Translations under genes and position numbers: made by a program
The notes under the pieces: generated by a model
What the model was told of the DNA's origin: nothing
The model's input: only the letters and a program-made list of their open reading frames with translations
Database searches by the model: none
Assembly (NCBI GenBank): GCA_900319905.1
Contig: ONQB01000019.1
Location: forward strand, 1-61,441
DNA: 61,441 nt
Source of the DNA: an uncultured Prevotella sp.
GTDB lineage: Bacteria; Bacteroidota; Bacteroidia; Bacteroidales; Bacteroidaceae
Reading direction: 5' to 3'
In this document: positions 49,583 through 59,159 of the stretch, piece after piece
Layout: each line of letters opens with the position of its first letter
Position numbering within the stretch: position 1 is the first letter of the stretch

Positions 49583-49656
49583 CGGTGCGTACGAGACTCG
49601 GACTCGTGACCTCCTGCGTGACAGGCAGGCATTCTAACCAACTGAACTAACGCACC
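49583..49656 (-). tRNA. tRNA-Asp (anticodon GTC), upstream copy
   Basis: 74 nucleotides, identical to the copy at 49486-49559, including the C at T-loop position 55. The pair is transcribed from one promoter at 49687-49717 and ends at the terminator at 49439-49472. Confidence 0.93.
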
Positions 49657-49686
49657 AGGAAATGTGCTTCTTTCGAATTGCGAGTG

Positions 49687-49717
49687 CAAAGGTAGGCAAA
49701 TTATTTCATTCCTCAAA
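49687..49717 (-). promoter_or_regulatory. Promoter of the tRNA-Asp pair
   Basis: Minus strand: TTTG (49717-49714), 19-base spacer, TACCTTTG (49694-49687). The -33 box lies inside the last codons of the GNAT gene. Confidence 0.75.
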
Positions 49718-50272
49718 ACTTTTCGCAACCTTTTTGCAAAAAAAATTCATCAGAAGGGCATCATGATAGGTATCACCGTCTGAAAGCCAGTCTTTAAGCA
49801 CTGCTTCACGTTCAAATCCCGCTTCCTCAAAGCAGCGGATGCAGGCTTCATTATCAACACTCGCAATGGCATATAGCTGGTGGATGTGAAGTACATCAGA
49901 AGCATACCGGATGAGCTGGTTAAGAACCGCCTGTCCGTAGCCCTCATAGCGATAGGGTCGGCGGATGACAATGCCTACCTCTGCACGATTGTGCTGTGGA
50001 TTGAAGTTAACCAAGTCGACAATGCCCACCACGTCGCCCTCTACGTTGTTGATGATGAGCCGAAGCTGCTTGTCAGTATAGATATCGCCACTGACCGAAG
50101 CAATGTACTCATGAAGAAAGAAACGGGAATAGGGCATATTGGTGTTGCCTATATTCCATAGCTCACGGTCGTTCTCAATGGTATAGAGCAGGTCAAGGTC
50201 TTCGGGCTCTAAGGCACGAAGTCTGACGACGGGCAGTTGCTGATGATTCAATGATTGTAATGATTGTGTCAT
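49706..50272 (-). CDS. GNAT family N-acetyltransferase
   Basis: 188 residues. RimJ/SpeG-like GNAT fold: VRLRALEPEDLDLLYTIEND at the start, then GIVDLVNFNPQHNRAEVGIV (strand 4), RRPYRYEGYGQAVLNQLI (the acetyl-CoA loop R-x-x-G-x-G/A, here YEGYGQA), and NEACIRCFEEAGFE (C-terminal block). It would acetylate an amine of a protein, polyamine or small molecule; the acceptor cannot be assigned. It is 34 bases after the GT2 gene on the same strand. Its end overlaps the tRNA promoter. Confidence 0.85.
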   Translation of the reverse strand: MTQSLQSLNHQQLPVVRLRALEPEDLDLLYTIENDRELWNIGNTNMPYSRFFLHEYIASVSGDIYTDKQLRLIINNVEGDVVGIVDLVNFNPQHNRAEVGIVIRRPYRYEGYGQAVLNQLIRYASDVLHIHQLYAIASVDNEACIRCFEEAGFEREAVLKDWLSDGDTYHDALLMNFFCKKVAKSFEE

Positions 50273-50306
50273 AACAACAGTATGATTAAGGATTTAGGCA
50301 GAGATC

Positions 50307-51494
50307 CTACAGAAAAGAGATGACCTCGCGGTCGGTAATCAACATATCGCGCTCAGGATAATAGATGGCCACCAGCATCTGATGGGCGCCATTGGAGATG
50401 CGTTGGAGGATCTCGTCATAGCTATAAGCTGAAGCGTCATAGACGACGTAAACGACGCGATTGGACCTTGCGGCATTGCTATCCTCTGTCACGAGCTTAT
50501 TGTCATCATGAAACTCAGCCCATAAGCCCTTACGACGCACGAACTCCTGACAGCGCTTAAGATTGGATGGCTTTACGTAAAAGACGAACAGAGCGTCGTC
50601 TGTTCGACCTTCGGACACAAAACCAAGGCTGCGGCGTGCTCTGCCGAAAAGCATTGAGAAAAGAGACAATGTGGCCTTAAAATAGATGGCAGCCTGTACC
50701 GGTGCCGTGAGCAACCAACTGAGATGGCCGAAGTGTTTCTTAAAGAAGATGAGCATGGACTCGTAGAACACATGCACATAGCGGAAGCTGGACTTCTGCG
50801 TACTCTCACCTTTATAATGCAGAATCATTAAAGGCAGGTACCAGTTCTCCCACCCTCCTTTGAGCAAACGGTAGCTGAGATCTATGTCCTCACCATACAT
50901 AAAAAAGTCCTCATCAAGAAGGCCCACCTGCTCAAGGGCTTCCCTTCGAAGCAAGCAGAACGCCCCACTGATAATCTCTATCTGTTCAGGCTGATCCCAA
51001 GGAAGATAACTCATGTAATACTTCCCGAAGCGATGACTTCTAGGGAAGCGCTCACAGAGACCGGTCATCTTATAGAAAGCCGTGAACGGAGTGGGCACGC
51101 CACGACGCGATTCCATGGCATTGCTGCCGTCGGTCTTTAGCATCCTCACGCCCACTCCACCAGCCTTGGGATGCTGTTCCATGAAGGAGACAGCGTCGTA
51201 TAACGTATGCTCTCCCACGATCGTGTCGGGATTGAGCAACAATACATAACGGCCGGAACTTTGATGAATGGCACGGTTATTGGCTTTGGCAAAACCAACA
51301 TTGTGATTGCTACTGATGAAGTTGACGTCAGGGAAACGTTTGGAAAGGTAAGCCACTGAACCGTCACGCGAATGATTGTCAAAGACTATGATCTCCGCAT
51401 CAAGACGGCTTAAAGCCTTGACAACCGCACTAAGGCATTGCTCTAAATAATACTTGACGTTATAACTGACAATAATGACAGACAGCTGCTTCAT
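50307..51494 (-). CDS. Glycosyltransferase family 2
   Basis: 395 residues. N-terminal GT-A domain: LSVIIVSYNVKYYLEQCL (5-22), DNHSRDGS, NHNVGFAKANNRAI and YVLLLNPDT (the D-x-D-like NPD). EDIDLSYRLLKGGW is the E-D-x-D-x-x-x-R acceptor/catalytic motif. The C-terminal part (about 265-300) has a hydrophobic segment that may touch the membrane. Resembles rhamnosyl/glycan transferases of cell-surface polysaccharides; the sugar is unknown. It starts 3 bases after a small membrane gene, so the two are coupled. Confidence 0.85.
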   Translation of the reverse strand: MKQLSVIIVSYNVKYYLEQCLSAVVKALSRLDAEIIVFDNHSRDGSVAYLSKRFPDVNFISSNHNVGFAKANNRAIHQSSGRYVLLLNPDTIVGEHTLYDAVSFMEQHPKAGGVGVRMLKTDGSNAMESRRGVPTPFTAFYKMTGLCERFPRSHRFGKYYMSYLPWDQPEQIEIISGAFCLLRREALEQVGLLDEDFFMYGEDIDLSYRLLKGGWENWYLPLMILHYKGESTQKSSFRYVHVFYESMLIFFKKHFGHLSWLLTAPVQAAIYFKATLSLFSMLFGRARRSLGFVSEGRTDDALFVFYVKPSNLKRCQEFVRRKGLWAEFHDDNKLVTEDSNAARSNRVVYVVYDASAYSYDEILQRISNGAHQMLVAIYYPERDMLITDREVISFL

Positions 51495-51497
51495 AGT

Positions 51498-51929
51498 TTA
51501 CTCTCCGGCCTCCTTACCGGTCTCCGACTCACAACGTTGTCTGGACGGATATACGAATAACATGCTCAACAAGCCTATGATACCCATATAGCCGAAGGCA
51601 ACGTTCATGAATTGATAGTACAAGAACGTATTGACGATCATGGGTAGAGAAAGCATTAACAAGCGGACATTGCCCCACAGATGCAATGCATGAAAGGCAT
51701 CTTTCGCCAGATCTCGCTTCACAAAGCCGAACTTAAAAAGTCGCAGTGAGACAGGAATGAGACATATAGTAAGGAGTTCCATGACAATAGCACAATAGTA
51801 TTCAGCAATATTATTGTTGGACCATGCGGCTGGCAGCAACCAATCATTCTCGTATACAATGACGAGAGCTATACAAATGGCAATGGACAACCAGAAATGG
51901 GTCTGTAGTAAGCGGTAATTTGACTTCAT
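51498..51929 (-). CDS. Uncharacterised membrane protein paired with GT2
   Basis: 143 residues, four likely membrane segments (about 10-25, 42-62, 90-106 and 110-127). Charged loops include FVKRDLAKDAFH. No recognised family. The next gene (GT2) starts 3 bases after its stop; recR lies 108 bases upstream. A role in helping the glycosyltransferase, for example as a membrane partner, is inference. Confidence 0.65.
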   Translation of the reverse strand: MKSNYRLLQTHFWLSIAICIALVIVYENDWLLPAAWSNNNIAEYYCAIVMELLTICLIPVSLRLFKFGFVKRDLAKDAFHALHLWGNVRLLMLSLPMIVNTFLYYQFMNVAFGYMGIIGLLSMLFVYPSRQRCESETGKEAGE

Positions 51930-52037
51930 AATAACTGAATACTCTCCTTATTGTGTAATGTAATAGTGGTAACCCACCGTGATAAAAGAACGGCAAAAGA
52001 CATGTCTCCTACAAGAAAGGCAGGTACCGGCCCAATG

Positions 52038-52643
52038 TTATTCAATAGGCGTACGATTGACAATGGACCGGCCGAGCGTCACCTCATCGGTATACTCCAG
52101 CTCATTACCCACCGAGATGCCCCGTGAGATGACGGTCACCTTCACATCGTACGGCTTCAGCTGGCGCGAGATATAGAAGTTGGTAGTATCACCTTCCATC
52201 GTACTGCTCAAGGCAAGAATCACTTCCTTAATGCCGCCATGTGCCACCCGGTCGACAAGAGAGTCAATCTGCAAGTCACCAGGGCCGATACCATCCATGG
52301 GAGAGATGATACCACCCAATACATGATAAAGGCCGTGATAAGACTGCGTATTCTCCACAGCCATGACATCCTGCACATTCTCCACCACACAAACGATGGA
52401 TTTATCGCGGTGGGGGTCGGAGCAGATAGGACACACATCGGTGTCACTGATGTTGTGACACACCCGACAATACTTGATATCCTTGCGCACATGCTCAATG
52501 GCCGAAGCAAACGCCTCGGCCGATGAGACAGGCTGGCGAAGCACGTAAAGCACCAGGCGAAGCGCCGTCTTACGCCCTATGCCTGGCAGCTTACTGAACT
52601 CCCCAACTGCTTTCTCAAGAAGAACTGAAGGATACTGCTCCAT
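52038..52643 (-). CDS. recR: Recombination protein RecR
   Basis: 201 residues. Loads RecA in the RecFOR pathway. The N-terminal HhH region [15 protein letters not shown] is followed by the C4 zinc finger (Cys59, Cys62, Cys71, Cys74) and the Toprim domain with [12 protein letters not shown] and [12 protein letters not shown]. It starts within the stop codon of the barrel gene (TGATG, one-base overlap), so the two are co-translated. Confidence 0.95.
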   Translation of the reverse strand: MEQYPSVLLEKAVGEFSKLPGIGRKTALRLVLYVLRQPVSSAEAFASAIEHVRKDIKYCRVCHNISDTDVCPICSDPHRDKSIVCVVENVQDVMAVENTQSYHGLYHVLGGIISPMDGIGPGDLQIDSLVDRVAHGGIKEVILALSSTMEGDTTNFYISRQLKPYDVKVTVISRGISVGNELEYTDEVTLGRSIVNRTPIE

Positions 52644-53134
52644 CAGTCATTGCCCAAATAAATGCCGAAGCCTATCTGAAGGCCTATCGTGCTATAGTTG
52701 GAGTGATCCTTAAAACTCTGCTGGTAGTAAATGCTCGGTTCGATGGTCACTGTGCGGCTGACAAAAAAGGCGTAGCCCACTTCTACCCCAGGCATGAAGT
52801 CGTTGTAGTCGCTGTTAGCATGGATATACTTCACATTAGCACCCAAGAAGATGCCATTCTGAGTGATGTAGTAACGACCACCTGCACCGACGCTAAAATA
52901 ATCGTCAATGTCCTTGCCCGCATGGTCATAGCCCGCTGTTCCATAAAGCAGGAGGTTATCGGCAACGAAGCAACCAGCCTTGCCCTGTACGCCAAAGCTC
53001 AATTCCTTGCTTCCATTATAACTCAGGTCCAAGCCCGAAAGCGAAGCACCAACATATTTTTTACCTTCTTCAAACTGAGCACTGGCTGTCAGCGTAAGCA
53101 ACAGCGCTGCAAAGAGCATAAGAACTTTTTTCAT
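52643..53134 (-). CDS. Outer-membrane beta-barrel protein
   Basis: 163 residues from the ATG at 53134, which starts a clear signal peptide ([20 protein letters not shown]). A longer frame to 53221 has a Cys/His-rich N-terminus and is rejected. The mature part alternates hydrophobic and polar residues in eight strand-like segments ([42 protein letters not shown]), the pattern of small OmpA/OmpW-like barrels. The function is unknown. recR overlaps its stop by one base. A -7 box (TAAGTTTG) lies at 53226-53219. Confidence 0.8.
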   Translation of the reverse strand: MKKVLMLFAALLLTLTASAQFEEGKKYVGASLSGLDLSYNGSKELSFGVQGKAGCFVADNLLLYGTAGYDHAGKDIDDYFSVGAGGRYYITQNGIFLGANVKYIHANSDYNDFMPGVEVGYAFFVSRTVTIEPSIYYQQSFKDHSNYSTIGLQIGFGIYLGND

Positions 53135-53418
53135 CGTTGTACTATTTAATTTCATTACATACACAATCCGATTGCCAATACATATATCCGAGCAATGGCA
53201 AAGGATTCTACATAAGTGCAAACTTACGCATTTTTTTTCAAATAACTATGTGATGATGAAAAAACTTTATCAACAGATTCATTTTCCAGTTAAATAAAGA
53301 AGGAATCACATTAACTGACAACCATACACGCACCGTAACAACATCAGTCGCGCGTCGGCATAGTGGAAGAGCTCGTACTTCACGCACTCCCCCTCTTTGA
53401 AACAGGCAAAAAAAATGA
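53135..53418. other. Spacer with the barrel promoter
   Basis: TAAGTTTG on the minus strand (53226-53219) is a -7 box for the barrel-recR unit; no correct -33. A minus-strand 106-codon frame overlapping this area crosses a terminator and is not supported. No other gene content seen. Confidence 0.5.
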
Positions 53419-53453
53419 GGAGCAAGAGAAAGGATATGCCTTTCAGATGCTCC
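53408..53453 (-). terminator. Terminator of the polysaccharide cluster
   Basis: GGAGCA (minus, 53453-53448) pairs with TGCTCC (53424-53419); the inner GAAAGG/CCTTTC stem has loop CATAT. TTTTTTTT follows (53415-53408). It lies just beyond the stop of the last gene. Confidence 0.9.
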
Positions 53454-53469
53454 ACAATTCAACGGAGTT

Positions 53470-54861
53470 TTACTTAATATTACTGATGAGATGTGCAGGT
53501 ATATTGATGGTGAACGGTTGGACAGCACCCCGATAGTTGTCGTCAGCGTCGGCCACAACCACCATCGTGCATTTCAAGCTGCGACGGCTGTTGTCCCAAC
53601 CGGCCTCGTAAGGATAGAGTCGGAATGTCGTGGCATTGATTTTCTTGATAGGTCCCGCCACCACCTCAATACGGGGCGTGCCCTTACCGTGGGCAGCCGA
53701 CAGTGTCCCGTGCGTGGCGCCGGTATAGACACCTTTGAGCCGGATGGTGATGCTATCCTTGCTGTCGGAGTGGAAGTCGATGCCCATCCCGGTCTGCAGC
53801 TTCGGGTTGATTTTCACCAACTGGCCCTGATACTCCAATCCCACGTACTGCCGCTTCTTACCGCGGCTTTGTGCGTAGCGCTGTTCGGTGAGGCGTGCCA
53901 TCTCCTCGTCTGGATACCAAAAAGTATCGTGCTTGTCGCCCTGATAAATAGCATAGGGAGCCGCAGGAGCATAGCCCTGACCGTCATACACGCCCTGTCC
54001 CTTGCCGTCGCCGTCATTCTCAGGCAGATCAGCACGGTAACGGCAAGCCAGCCATCCGTCTTCACGATTCACTTTGCGCAAGCTGCCATCAGCATTGAGA
54101 CGCAGCTGCATCGACTTCTCAATAAACTTAACCAAATAGCGTGCCGTAGTCTCACCGCAACCGAAATGACCGCGACCGGTGTCGCAGAGAAACGAAATGA
54201 CGCTTTCAGGGTACATCATCTGAAAAGCCAGTGCAGGACGCACACGAGCCTCCCACCATTCGTATTCACCCTCGACCATCAGTCCGGGTATGCCATCGAT
54301 GTTTCGATTACGACCCCATTCCACGTTGGCCCTGCCATAGCCCGTGAGGTTGGTGCGGGGTGCATCGCCGTGGAAGGAGATGATGCAGAGCGTCCGGTTG
54401 GGATTCCATGCTGCAAAGTTCCATGGGAAGGTGGCTTGTGCCGAATGACCTAAGGGCACAACGGGTACCGAACCTATCTCTTTGTGGCTGCTTTGGTAGC
54501 CGATATTCTTCATCATATCCTCAAAGATGGTCTGACAGCCGGTCTGCGGATCCCAATTCTGCGAGAAGGCAGGAGCCACCCAGATAAGGGCAATGCCTAA
54601 GCGCTTCATTTCCTTGCGGAAGGTGTCCATCTTGAAGATACATTCCTCCGTCATGTTTTGTTGGGCTAACACGACGGCCTTCACCTGACTGATGCCATCG
54701 GGAATCCAGATATAAGCCACCGGAGCCTTACCTGTCTCTGACGAAAGCGGACCGTCAAGTGTTACCGAGAACTGATAGGGTCCCGAGGTCTCAGTGCCCA
54801 CAGCGTATGTCAGCATGGGCAGTAATGCAAGCACAATGCCAATGAAGAATTGTTTTATCAT
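53470..54861 (-). CDS. Secreted alpha/beta-hydrolase-like protein
   Basis: 463 residues from the ATG at 54861, which begins a signal peptide (MIKQFFIGIVLALLPMLTYA). The longer frame to 54930 overlaps the GH97 gene by 35 bases and lacks a signal. The hydrolase elbow is PLGHSAQATFPW with a likely nucleophile Ser, and DTGRGHFGCGE supplies a candidate catalytic His. The C-terminal 120 residues are beta-rich (FRLYPYEAGWDNSRRSLKC). As the last gene after GH88, lyase and GH97, it may be an esterase trimming acyl groups from the same glycan; this is inference. Confidence 0.72.
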   Translation of the reverse strand: MIKQFFIGIVLALLPMLTYAVGTETSGPYQFSVTLDGPLSSETGKAPVAYIWIPDGISQVKAVVLAQQNMTEECIFKMDTFRKEMKRLGIALIWVAPAFSQNWDPQTGCQTIFEDMMKNIGYQSSHKEIGSVPVVPLGHSAQATFPWNFAAWNPNRTLCIISFHGDAPRTNLTGYGRANVEWGRNRNIDGIPGLMVEGEYEWWEARVRPALAFQMMYPESVISFLCDTGRGHFGCGETTARYLVKFIEKSMQLRLNADGSLRKVNREDGWLACRYRADLPENDGDGKGQGVYDGQGYAPAAPYAIYQGDKHDTFWYPDEEMARLTEQRYAQSRGKKRQYVGLEYQGQLVKINPKLQTGMGIDFHSDSKDSITIRLKGVYTGATHGTLSAAHGKGTPRIEVVAGPIKKINATTFRLYPYEAGWDNSRRSLKCTMVVVADADDNYRGAVQPFTINIPAHLISNIK

Positions 54862-54895
54862 ATTCCTATCGGTAGTTCCAACTAATAATACAGTC

Positions 54896-56809
54896 TTATC
54901 GTGACAACGTAAACCGCATAGCTGCTCCACCGGAGGGCTGGAGCTTAAGCCGCAACGTTTGTCCGCCCTTCACTTTCAGTTGTTCCGTACGAACGTTGGT
55001 GCGCGTCTTGAGCGTAGGGTCATCGGTATAAAGGTGGAGCGTGTAGCGCTTGCCCTTTGTCAGGAACAAGGCGGTGTTGATAACTACTTCACGCGCCTCA
55101 AGCCCGTTCATTACACCCACATACCAGTCTGACGACGACCGGCGCGCCTGGACAATATATTTACCAGGTTCGCCGCCAAGGCAACGGCTGTCGTCCCATG
55201 TCGTCGGCACGTCCTTCCAGAACTGCAGTTCGGCCTCACCTTTATACATCTGAGGCTTGTCGTACCAGAGCAGGAACTCGACGGGACTGTAATAGACGAC
55301 TGCCATTGCCAGCTGGTGGGCATGGGTATTCTTTATGCGATTGCTGAAATAGCATGGCGTATAATCAGCAGGTCCGCAGAGGAAACGCGTGAAGGGCAAC
55401 ACGGTATTGTGTCTGGCATCGGGCATTTCTTCGTTGCCGCCAATACCTTCTTGCGTTATCAGATTGGGCAGCGTGCGGCTGACACCTGTAGGCCGGTATT
55501 CGTCGTGAATATCGACCATCAAGTGGTGCTCCGCACATTTGCGCACAGCGTTGTGAAGCCATGTTGTCCAACCCTGCGATCCTACCTGTACAAAGCCGAA
55601 CTTCACGCCCTTCATGCCAAGGCGCTCATAGATGGGCAAAATAGTGTCAAGCTGTGTGGCGAGCGCGCGCTGGTTGACATAGAGCCAGATGCCAATGCCG
55701 CGACTGCGTGCATAGTCGGTGATATCTTTGAGTGTAGTCTGCCAACGCTGTATCATCTCTGTGGGACGCGACGCGACTTGCATTTCAGGACCATACCAAC
55801 CTGCGTCAAGCTCAACATATTGGAAGTTCATGGATTTGGCGAAGTCAATAGAAGCCTTAATTCGATCGCCCTGCAGGTCGCTTCGGAAAGCCTTGCCCGG
55901 TCGCACAAAGGAAAAGTCGCCCTTGGCTGGCTCATTGAGATTGAGTAACAGTTGCTTGTTATTAATAAGGTCAACAGCCTTGTCACCAGCCATGACGACT
56001 CGCCATGGAGTTGAGTAAGGCGTGATGAGGTCGGCATCGTCATAGAGTGAGACCTGGAGCGTGTTGTCAGCTTTCAGACGGAACTTGCCTCTCGGATAAT
56101 CGATAAGTGCAGCCTCGCCCAATGCCACCCACGTGCCATCGGCAAGATGGAGAAGCAGAGGACGCTCGCTCTCGTCGGTCCATTCAGCACGCGTGAGGCC
56201 TGTCTCGTGGAAAGGGCCTTGCGCCCAATGCTCCTGCCAGGCCTTGGTACCTGGTGCGAAGACAAATGACGTGAGCTCATCAGTGACATGCATGAAGAGA
56301 CCGTTGGTGGCTTCGGGAAAATGATAACGTATGGCCACACCCTCGTCATAAGCACGCACCACAATATCCAACAGATAGCTCTTGCGTTTCTCAAAGCCCA
56401 TATTAACACTCTCGAGTTTCTTGCCCTTGATGAAATGAAGCGTAAGCTCGTGGTAATGGTCGCGCAACATGGTGTATTCTCCATAGAGCGGAATCCACGT
56501 GGTGTCCTTTTCTACAACATCGCTACCGGTCAGGTTCATATCGGCTGTCCATATAGCGGCACTGTCGCGCGGCACACCCATAGCCTGCTCCACGAGATGG
56601 TTGTCTATATTAAGTCCCAAGTCACCATGGGTAATCTCGCGACCCTGGAAGTTGATGACATAACGCATCTGCCCGTCAGTTTTCTGAAAGGTGAAGACGT
56701 ATCGGCCGTCAGGTGAGGCAATAGTGCTGACTGGTTGCGCTGCCATGGTATGGAAGAGACTGCCAAAACAGACGACGAGCAAAAGTAGGATTCTCAATTT
56801 GAAATGCAT
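54896..56809 (-). CDS. GH97 alpha-glycosidase
   Basis: 637 residues with a signal peptide (1-23, ending TMAAQ). N-terminal beta-sandwich (about 25-280), then a TIM barrel (about 285-550) with YVELDAGWYG, GIWLYVNQ and HHLMVDIHDEYRPTGVSRTLPN. In retaining GH97 enzymes the nucleophile is an Asp in this segment (VDIHDEYRP-type), unlike inverting SusB, so a retaining alpha-galactosidase-type or related activity is more likely than SusB-type alpha-glucosidase. QEGIGGNEEMP carries candidate acidic residues. It acts in the periplasm or at the surface. It is 43 bases after the lyase gene. Confidence 0.88.
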   Translation of the reverse strand: MHFKLRILLLLVVCFGSLFHTMAAQPVSTIASPDGRYVFTFQKTDGQMRYVINFQGREITHGDLGLNIDNHLVEQAMGVPRDSAAIWTADMNLTGSDVVEKDTTWIPLYGEYTMLRDHYHELTLHFIKGKKLESVNMGFEKRKSYLLDIVVRAYDEGVAIRYHFPEATNGLFMHVTDELTSFVFAPGTKAWQEHWAQGPFHETGLTRAEWTDESERPLLLHLADGTWVALGEAALIDYPRGKFRLKADNTLQVSLYDDADLITPYSTPWRVVMAGDKAVDLINNKQLLLNLNEPAKGDFSFVRPGKAFRSDLQGDRIKASIDFAKSMNFQYVELDAGWYGPEMQVASRPTEMIQRWQTTLKDITDYARSRGIGIWLYVNQRALATQLDTILPIYERLGMKGVKFGFVQVGSQGWTTWLHNAVRKCAEHHLMVDIHDEYRPTGVSRTLPNLITQEGIGGNEEMPDARHNTVLPFTRFLCGPADYTPCYFSNRIKNTHAHQLAMAVVYYSPVEFLLWYDKPQMYKGEAELQFWKDVPTTWDDSRCLGGEPGKYIVQARRSSSDWYVGVMNGLEAREVVINTALFLTKGKRYTLHLYTDDPTLKTRTNVRTEQLKVKGGQTLRLKLQPSGGAAMRFTLSR

Positions 56810-56852
56810 TGGATGAAGATTTGGAGGGTTCGAATTGATGTGATATAATGGA

Positions 56853-59150
56853 TCAGGGTTGCTTCGTGATAACCTTGTAATAGCCTTTCACCCTCATGCC
56901 TTGGTAACGCATCTCAGCGCCAGTAGCTGAGGAGAAAATATAGTCAGTGCGTCCCGACTTGAGTCGGACAATGATGCCTACGGCAGATGCGTCGTTGCTC
57001 TTCGGTGTGAAATAATCGACCGATGCTATTTCGGAAGGCTCGCTCTTTGACGATGGTTCGTAGACGCTAACAAAGGGATGGTTCCACGCCTCACCCAGCT
57101 GGCGTGCCACGAAGGTGAGCACCGGCTGTTTTCCGATGGGGTAAGGCTGATCGGGCATGCGGTCATACTGCATGTTGACCGGGGAGAGTGCCTGATACAC
57201 CTTGCGCTGCTTGTCGGCCTTCATCCACATTGTCATGGTAATGGTGTCGTTGACCACAAACTGGGCCTTGATGTCTTTAACCATCGATGCGCCTTTCTTG
57301 TCATAAATATAGGAATAGGCATAGAGGTGACCACCGGCAAAGGCCAAGTCGTCAGTAGGCTTGAGGTTGAGCGTGCTGCCGTCGGCTGCTGTCAGCATCA
57401 TATGCTGGCCAAGGTTATGATAGAAATAGTCATGTGTTTTGTCTTTGCCGTCCATGCGTTGTGAACGGAAGATGTCAACGTAGTAGCCACCGGTGGGTGA
57501 CGTACGTACAATGCCGGTGGTGCGTTGCTGTTCACTATTGGTCTCAGGCTCGATGAAGTTCAACACACTGTGTGAACGTCCCACCGTGCCGCAGGTATCT
57601 ACCACCGTGAAAGGATGCTGGCTCCACATGACAGCATAGGTGGAGATGCCATCGACGACCACTGTATTGTGGGCGGGCATTTGACTGTAGTATTCCTTAT
57701 AGTCGTCACCGCTGTAGAGATATTTTCCGATGCCAGCATCAGGACCAAGCATATAGCCTTTGCCGAAGAGTTCAAGAGAAATGCCATTGGCATGTTGGTG
57801 ATTGCCAAGACTGCCATTGAGTGCCGCCATCAAGTCGTGACGCGGGGTCATGCCTGTGCGCTGCACGAGCCAGGAGGCATTAGGCGAATAGAACAGCGGG
57901 CGCACATAATGTTCAATGAGCGATGCTGGGGCTTTGGGCTGAACAGCCTGTCGCAATGAGTCAAAACGGGCATAGAGGGTATCGTTGTGGTGGCGTCGCG
58001 CATAACTCAGCACATTGTCGATGCTCTTAGTCGAGAACCACGTGGGGTGGCTGTCACCATAGCCGATAAACATGCGGGCGGGTGTGAGATATTCCATTGC
58101 GGCAGGAATAGCCTTGAGCAGCACCGGCAATTGCTGGTAGAGGTCGATACCGGCCTTCTCGTCAAGCAGATTGGCAAAGTCACTGAAGTCGCCCAGCACG
58201 GTAATGCTGTAGCCCGGTGACTCGTACCAAATATAAGTGTGAGGGTCGAAGCCATAATCGGCCAACTTCTTTACACTCCACTGGCGCACGCTATTCTCGT
58301 TGAGAATGTAGTTGAGATAGTATTCTCTGCCATGTCCGTCGGCATAGGCACTGTCTGGCTGCAGTATCAGACCTATCTTTGCGATAAACTCAGCCTGAAA
58401 TAAATCCCAGTTGTTATGCGGTACGCCATTGGCGATAATGTTCTCAGCCCACTTCTTCAGGGCTTCGTCGCAAATGGCCTGATCGTCACTGCTCATGAGC
58501 GGGCGAAGGATGGGATAGGTTTCATAGAGTGTGGCAATGGCATCCTCGTGGATGACCTCAAAAGTGGTCATGCCATAGAGTGTCTGCATATGGCCATGAT
58601 TGATGTCGGTAGCGACATTTCGGTAATAGATACCACCGAGAAAAACGCGCACCACGGGCAGAGCCAGGTCGGCATAGCGGCGGTCGTCTGTGAGCTGATA
58701 CAAGCGGGCAGCATCGCGTGCGATAGAGAGAATCTGATTATTGAGCGCTGCAATGTTACAGCCAGTCTTGTTAGGGCTCGTCTTTTCCATCTTACCAGTC
58801 GTGGCATTGACAAAGGTCACACTTCCTTCATCATCGTCATCGTAAGGCACGACATCCTCAATTCTCGGCCGGTTGTAATCCGACTTTGTACTACGCGTGC
58901 CGTTCATTTTCACGGTCGGCTCTGGTGCACGTTTTCCACCCACATGGTCGTAGGTTTCGCCGTTGCAGAACACGTCAGTGGCATGAGTCTTCCAGTACAT
59001 CTGCAGGCGTGAATAAAGCCAGTCTGACTGTTGTGCCACATGCGTCAGATAAGGATCGACCTTCTTCTTCAACTGATCAACTTCGTTCGCCTGAACACAG
59101 AGCGACATCAGAGTGAATAATAATATAATGCAAAGGAAAGAACGTTTCAT
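56853..59150 (-). CDS. Heparinase II/III-family polysaccharide lyase
   Basis: 765 residues with a signal peptide (1-21, ending CVQAN). Helical toroid for the first ~410 residues (WDLFQAEFIAKIGLIL, GYSITVLGDFSDFANLL), then a beta-sandwich. The heparinase II/III-like block LGNHQHANGISLELFGKGYM with GPDAGIGKY and AHNTVVVDG is intact, with His residues likely in catalysis. It should cleave a uronic-acid-containing chain by beta-elimination, giving unsaturated ends that the neighbouring GH88 can remove. It follows GH88 by 9 bases. The polymer (glycosaminoglycan, gellan-like or pectin-related) cannot be told. Confidence 0.85.
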   Translation of the reverse strand: MKRSFLCIILLFTLMSLCVQANEVDQLKKKVDPYLTHVAQQSDWLYSRLQMYWKTHATDVFCNGETYDHVGGKRAPEPTVKMNGTRSTKSDYNRPRIEDVVPYDDDDEGSVTFVNATTGKMEKTSPNKTGCNIAALNNQILSIARDAARLYQLTDDRRYADLALPVVRVFLGGIYYRNVATDINHGHMQTLYGMTTFEVIHEDAIATLYETYPILRPLMSSDDQAICDEALKKWAENIIANGVPHNNWDLFQAEFIAKIGLILQPDSAYADGHGREYYLNYILNENSVRQWSVKKLADYGFDPHTYIWYESPGYSITVLGDFSDFANLLDEKAGIDLYQQLPVLLKAIPAAMEYLTPARMFIGYGDSHPTWFSTKSIDNVLSYARRHHNDTLYARFDSLRQAVQPKAPASLIEHYVRPLFYSPNASWLVQRTGMTPRHDLMAALNGSLGNHQHANGISLELFGKGYMLGPDAGIGKYLYSGDDYKEYYSQMPAHNTVVVDGISTYAVMWSQHPFTVVDTCGTVGRSHSVLNFIEPETNSEQQRTTGIVRTSPTGGYYVDIFRSQRMDGKDKTHDYFYHNLGQHMMLTAADGSTLNLKPTDDLAFAGGHLYAYSYIYDKKGASMVKDIKAQFVVNDTITMTMWMKADKQRKVYQALSPVNMQYDRMPDQPYPIGKQPVLTFVARQLGEAWNHPFVSVYEPSSKSEPSEIASVDYFTPKSNDASAVGIIVRLKSGRTDYIFSSATGAEMRYQGMRVKGYYKVITKQP

Positions 59151-59159
59151 AGTCTTATA

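Noticed and set aside
53238-53558. 106-codon minus-strand frame after the alpha/beta hydrolase gene
   Set aside because: Spans a strong terminator and overlaps the end of the hydrolase gene.
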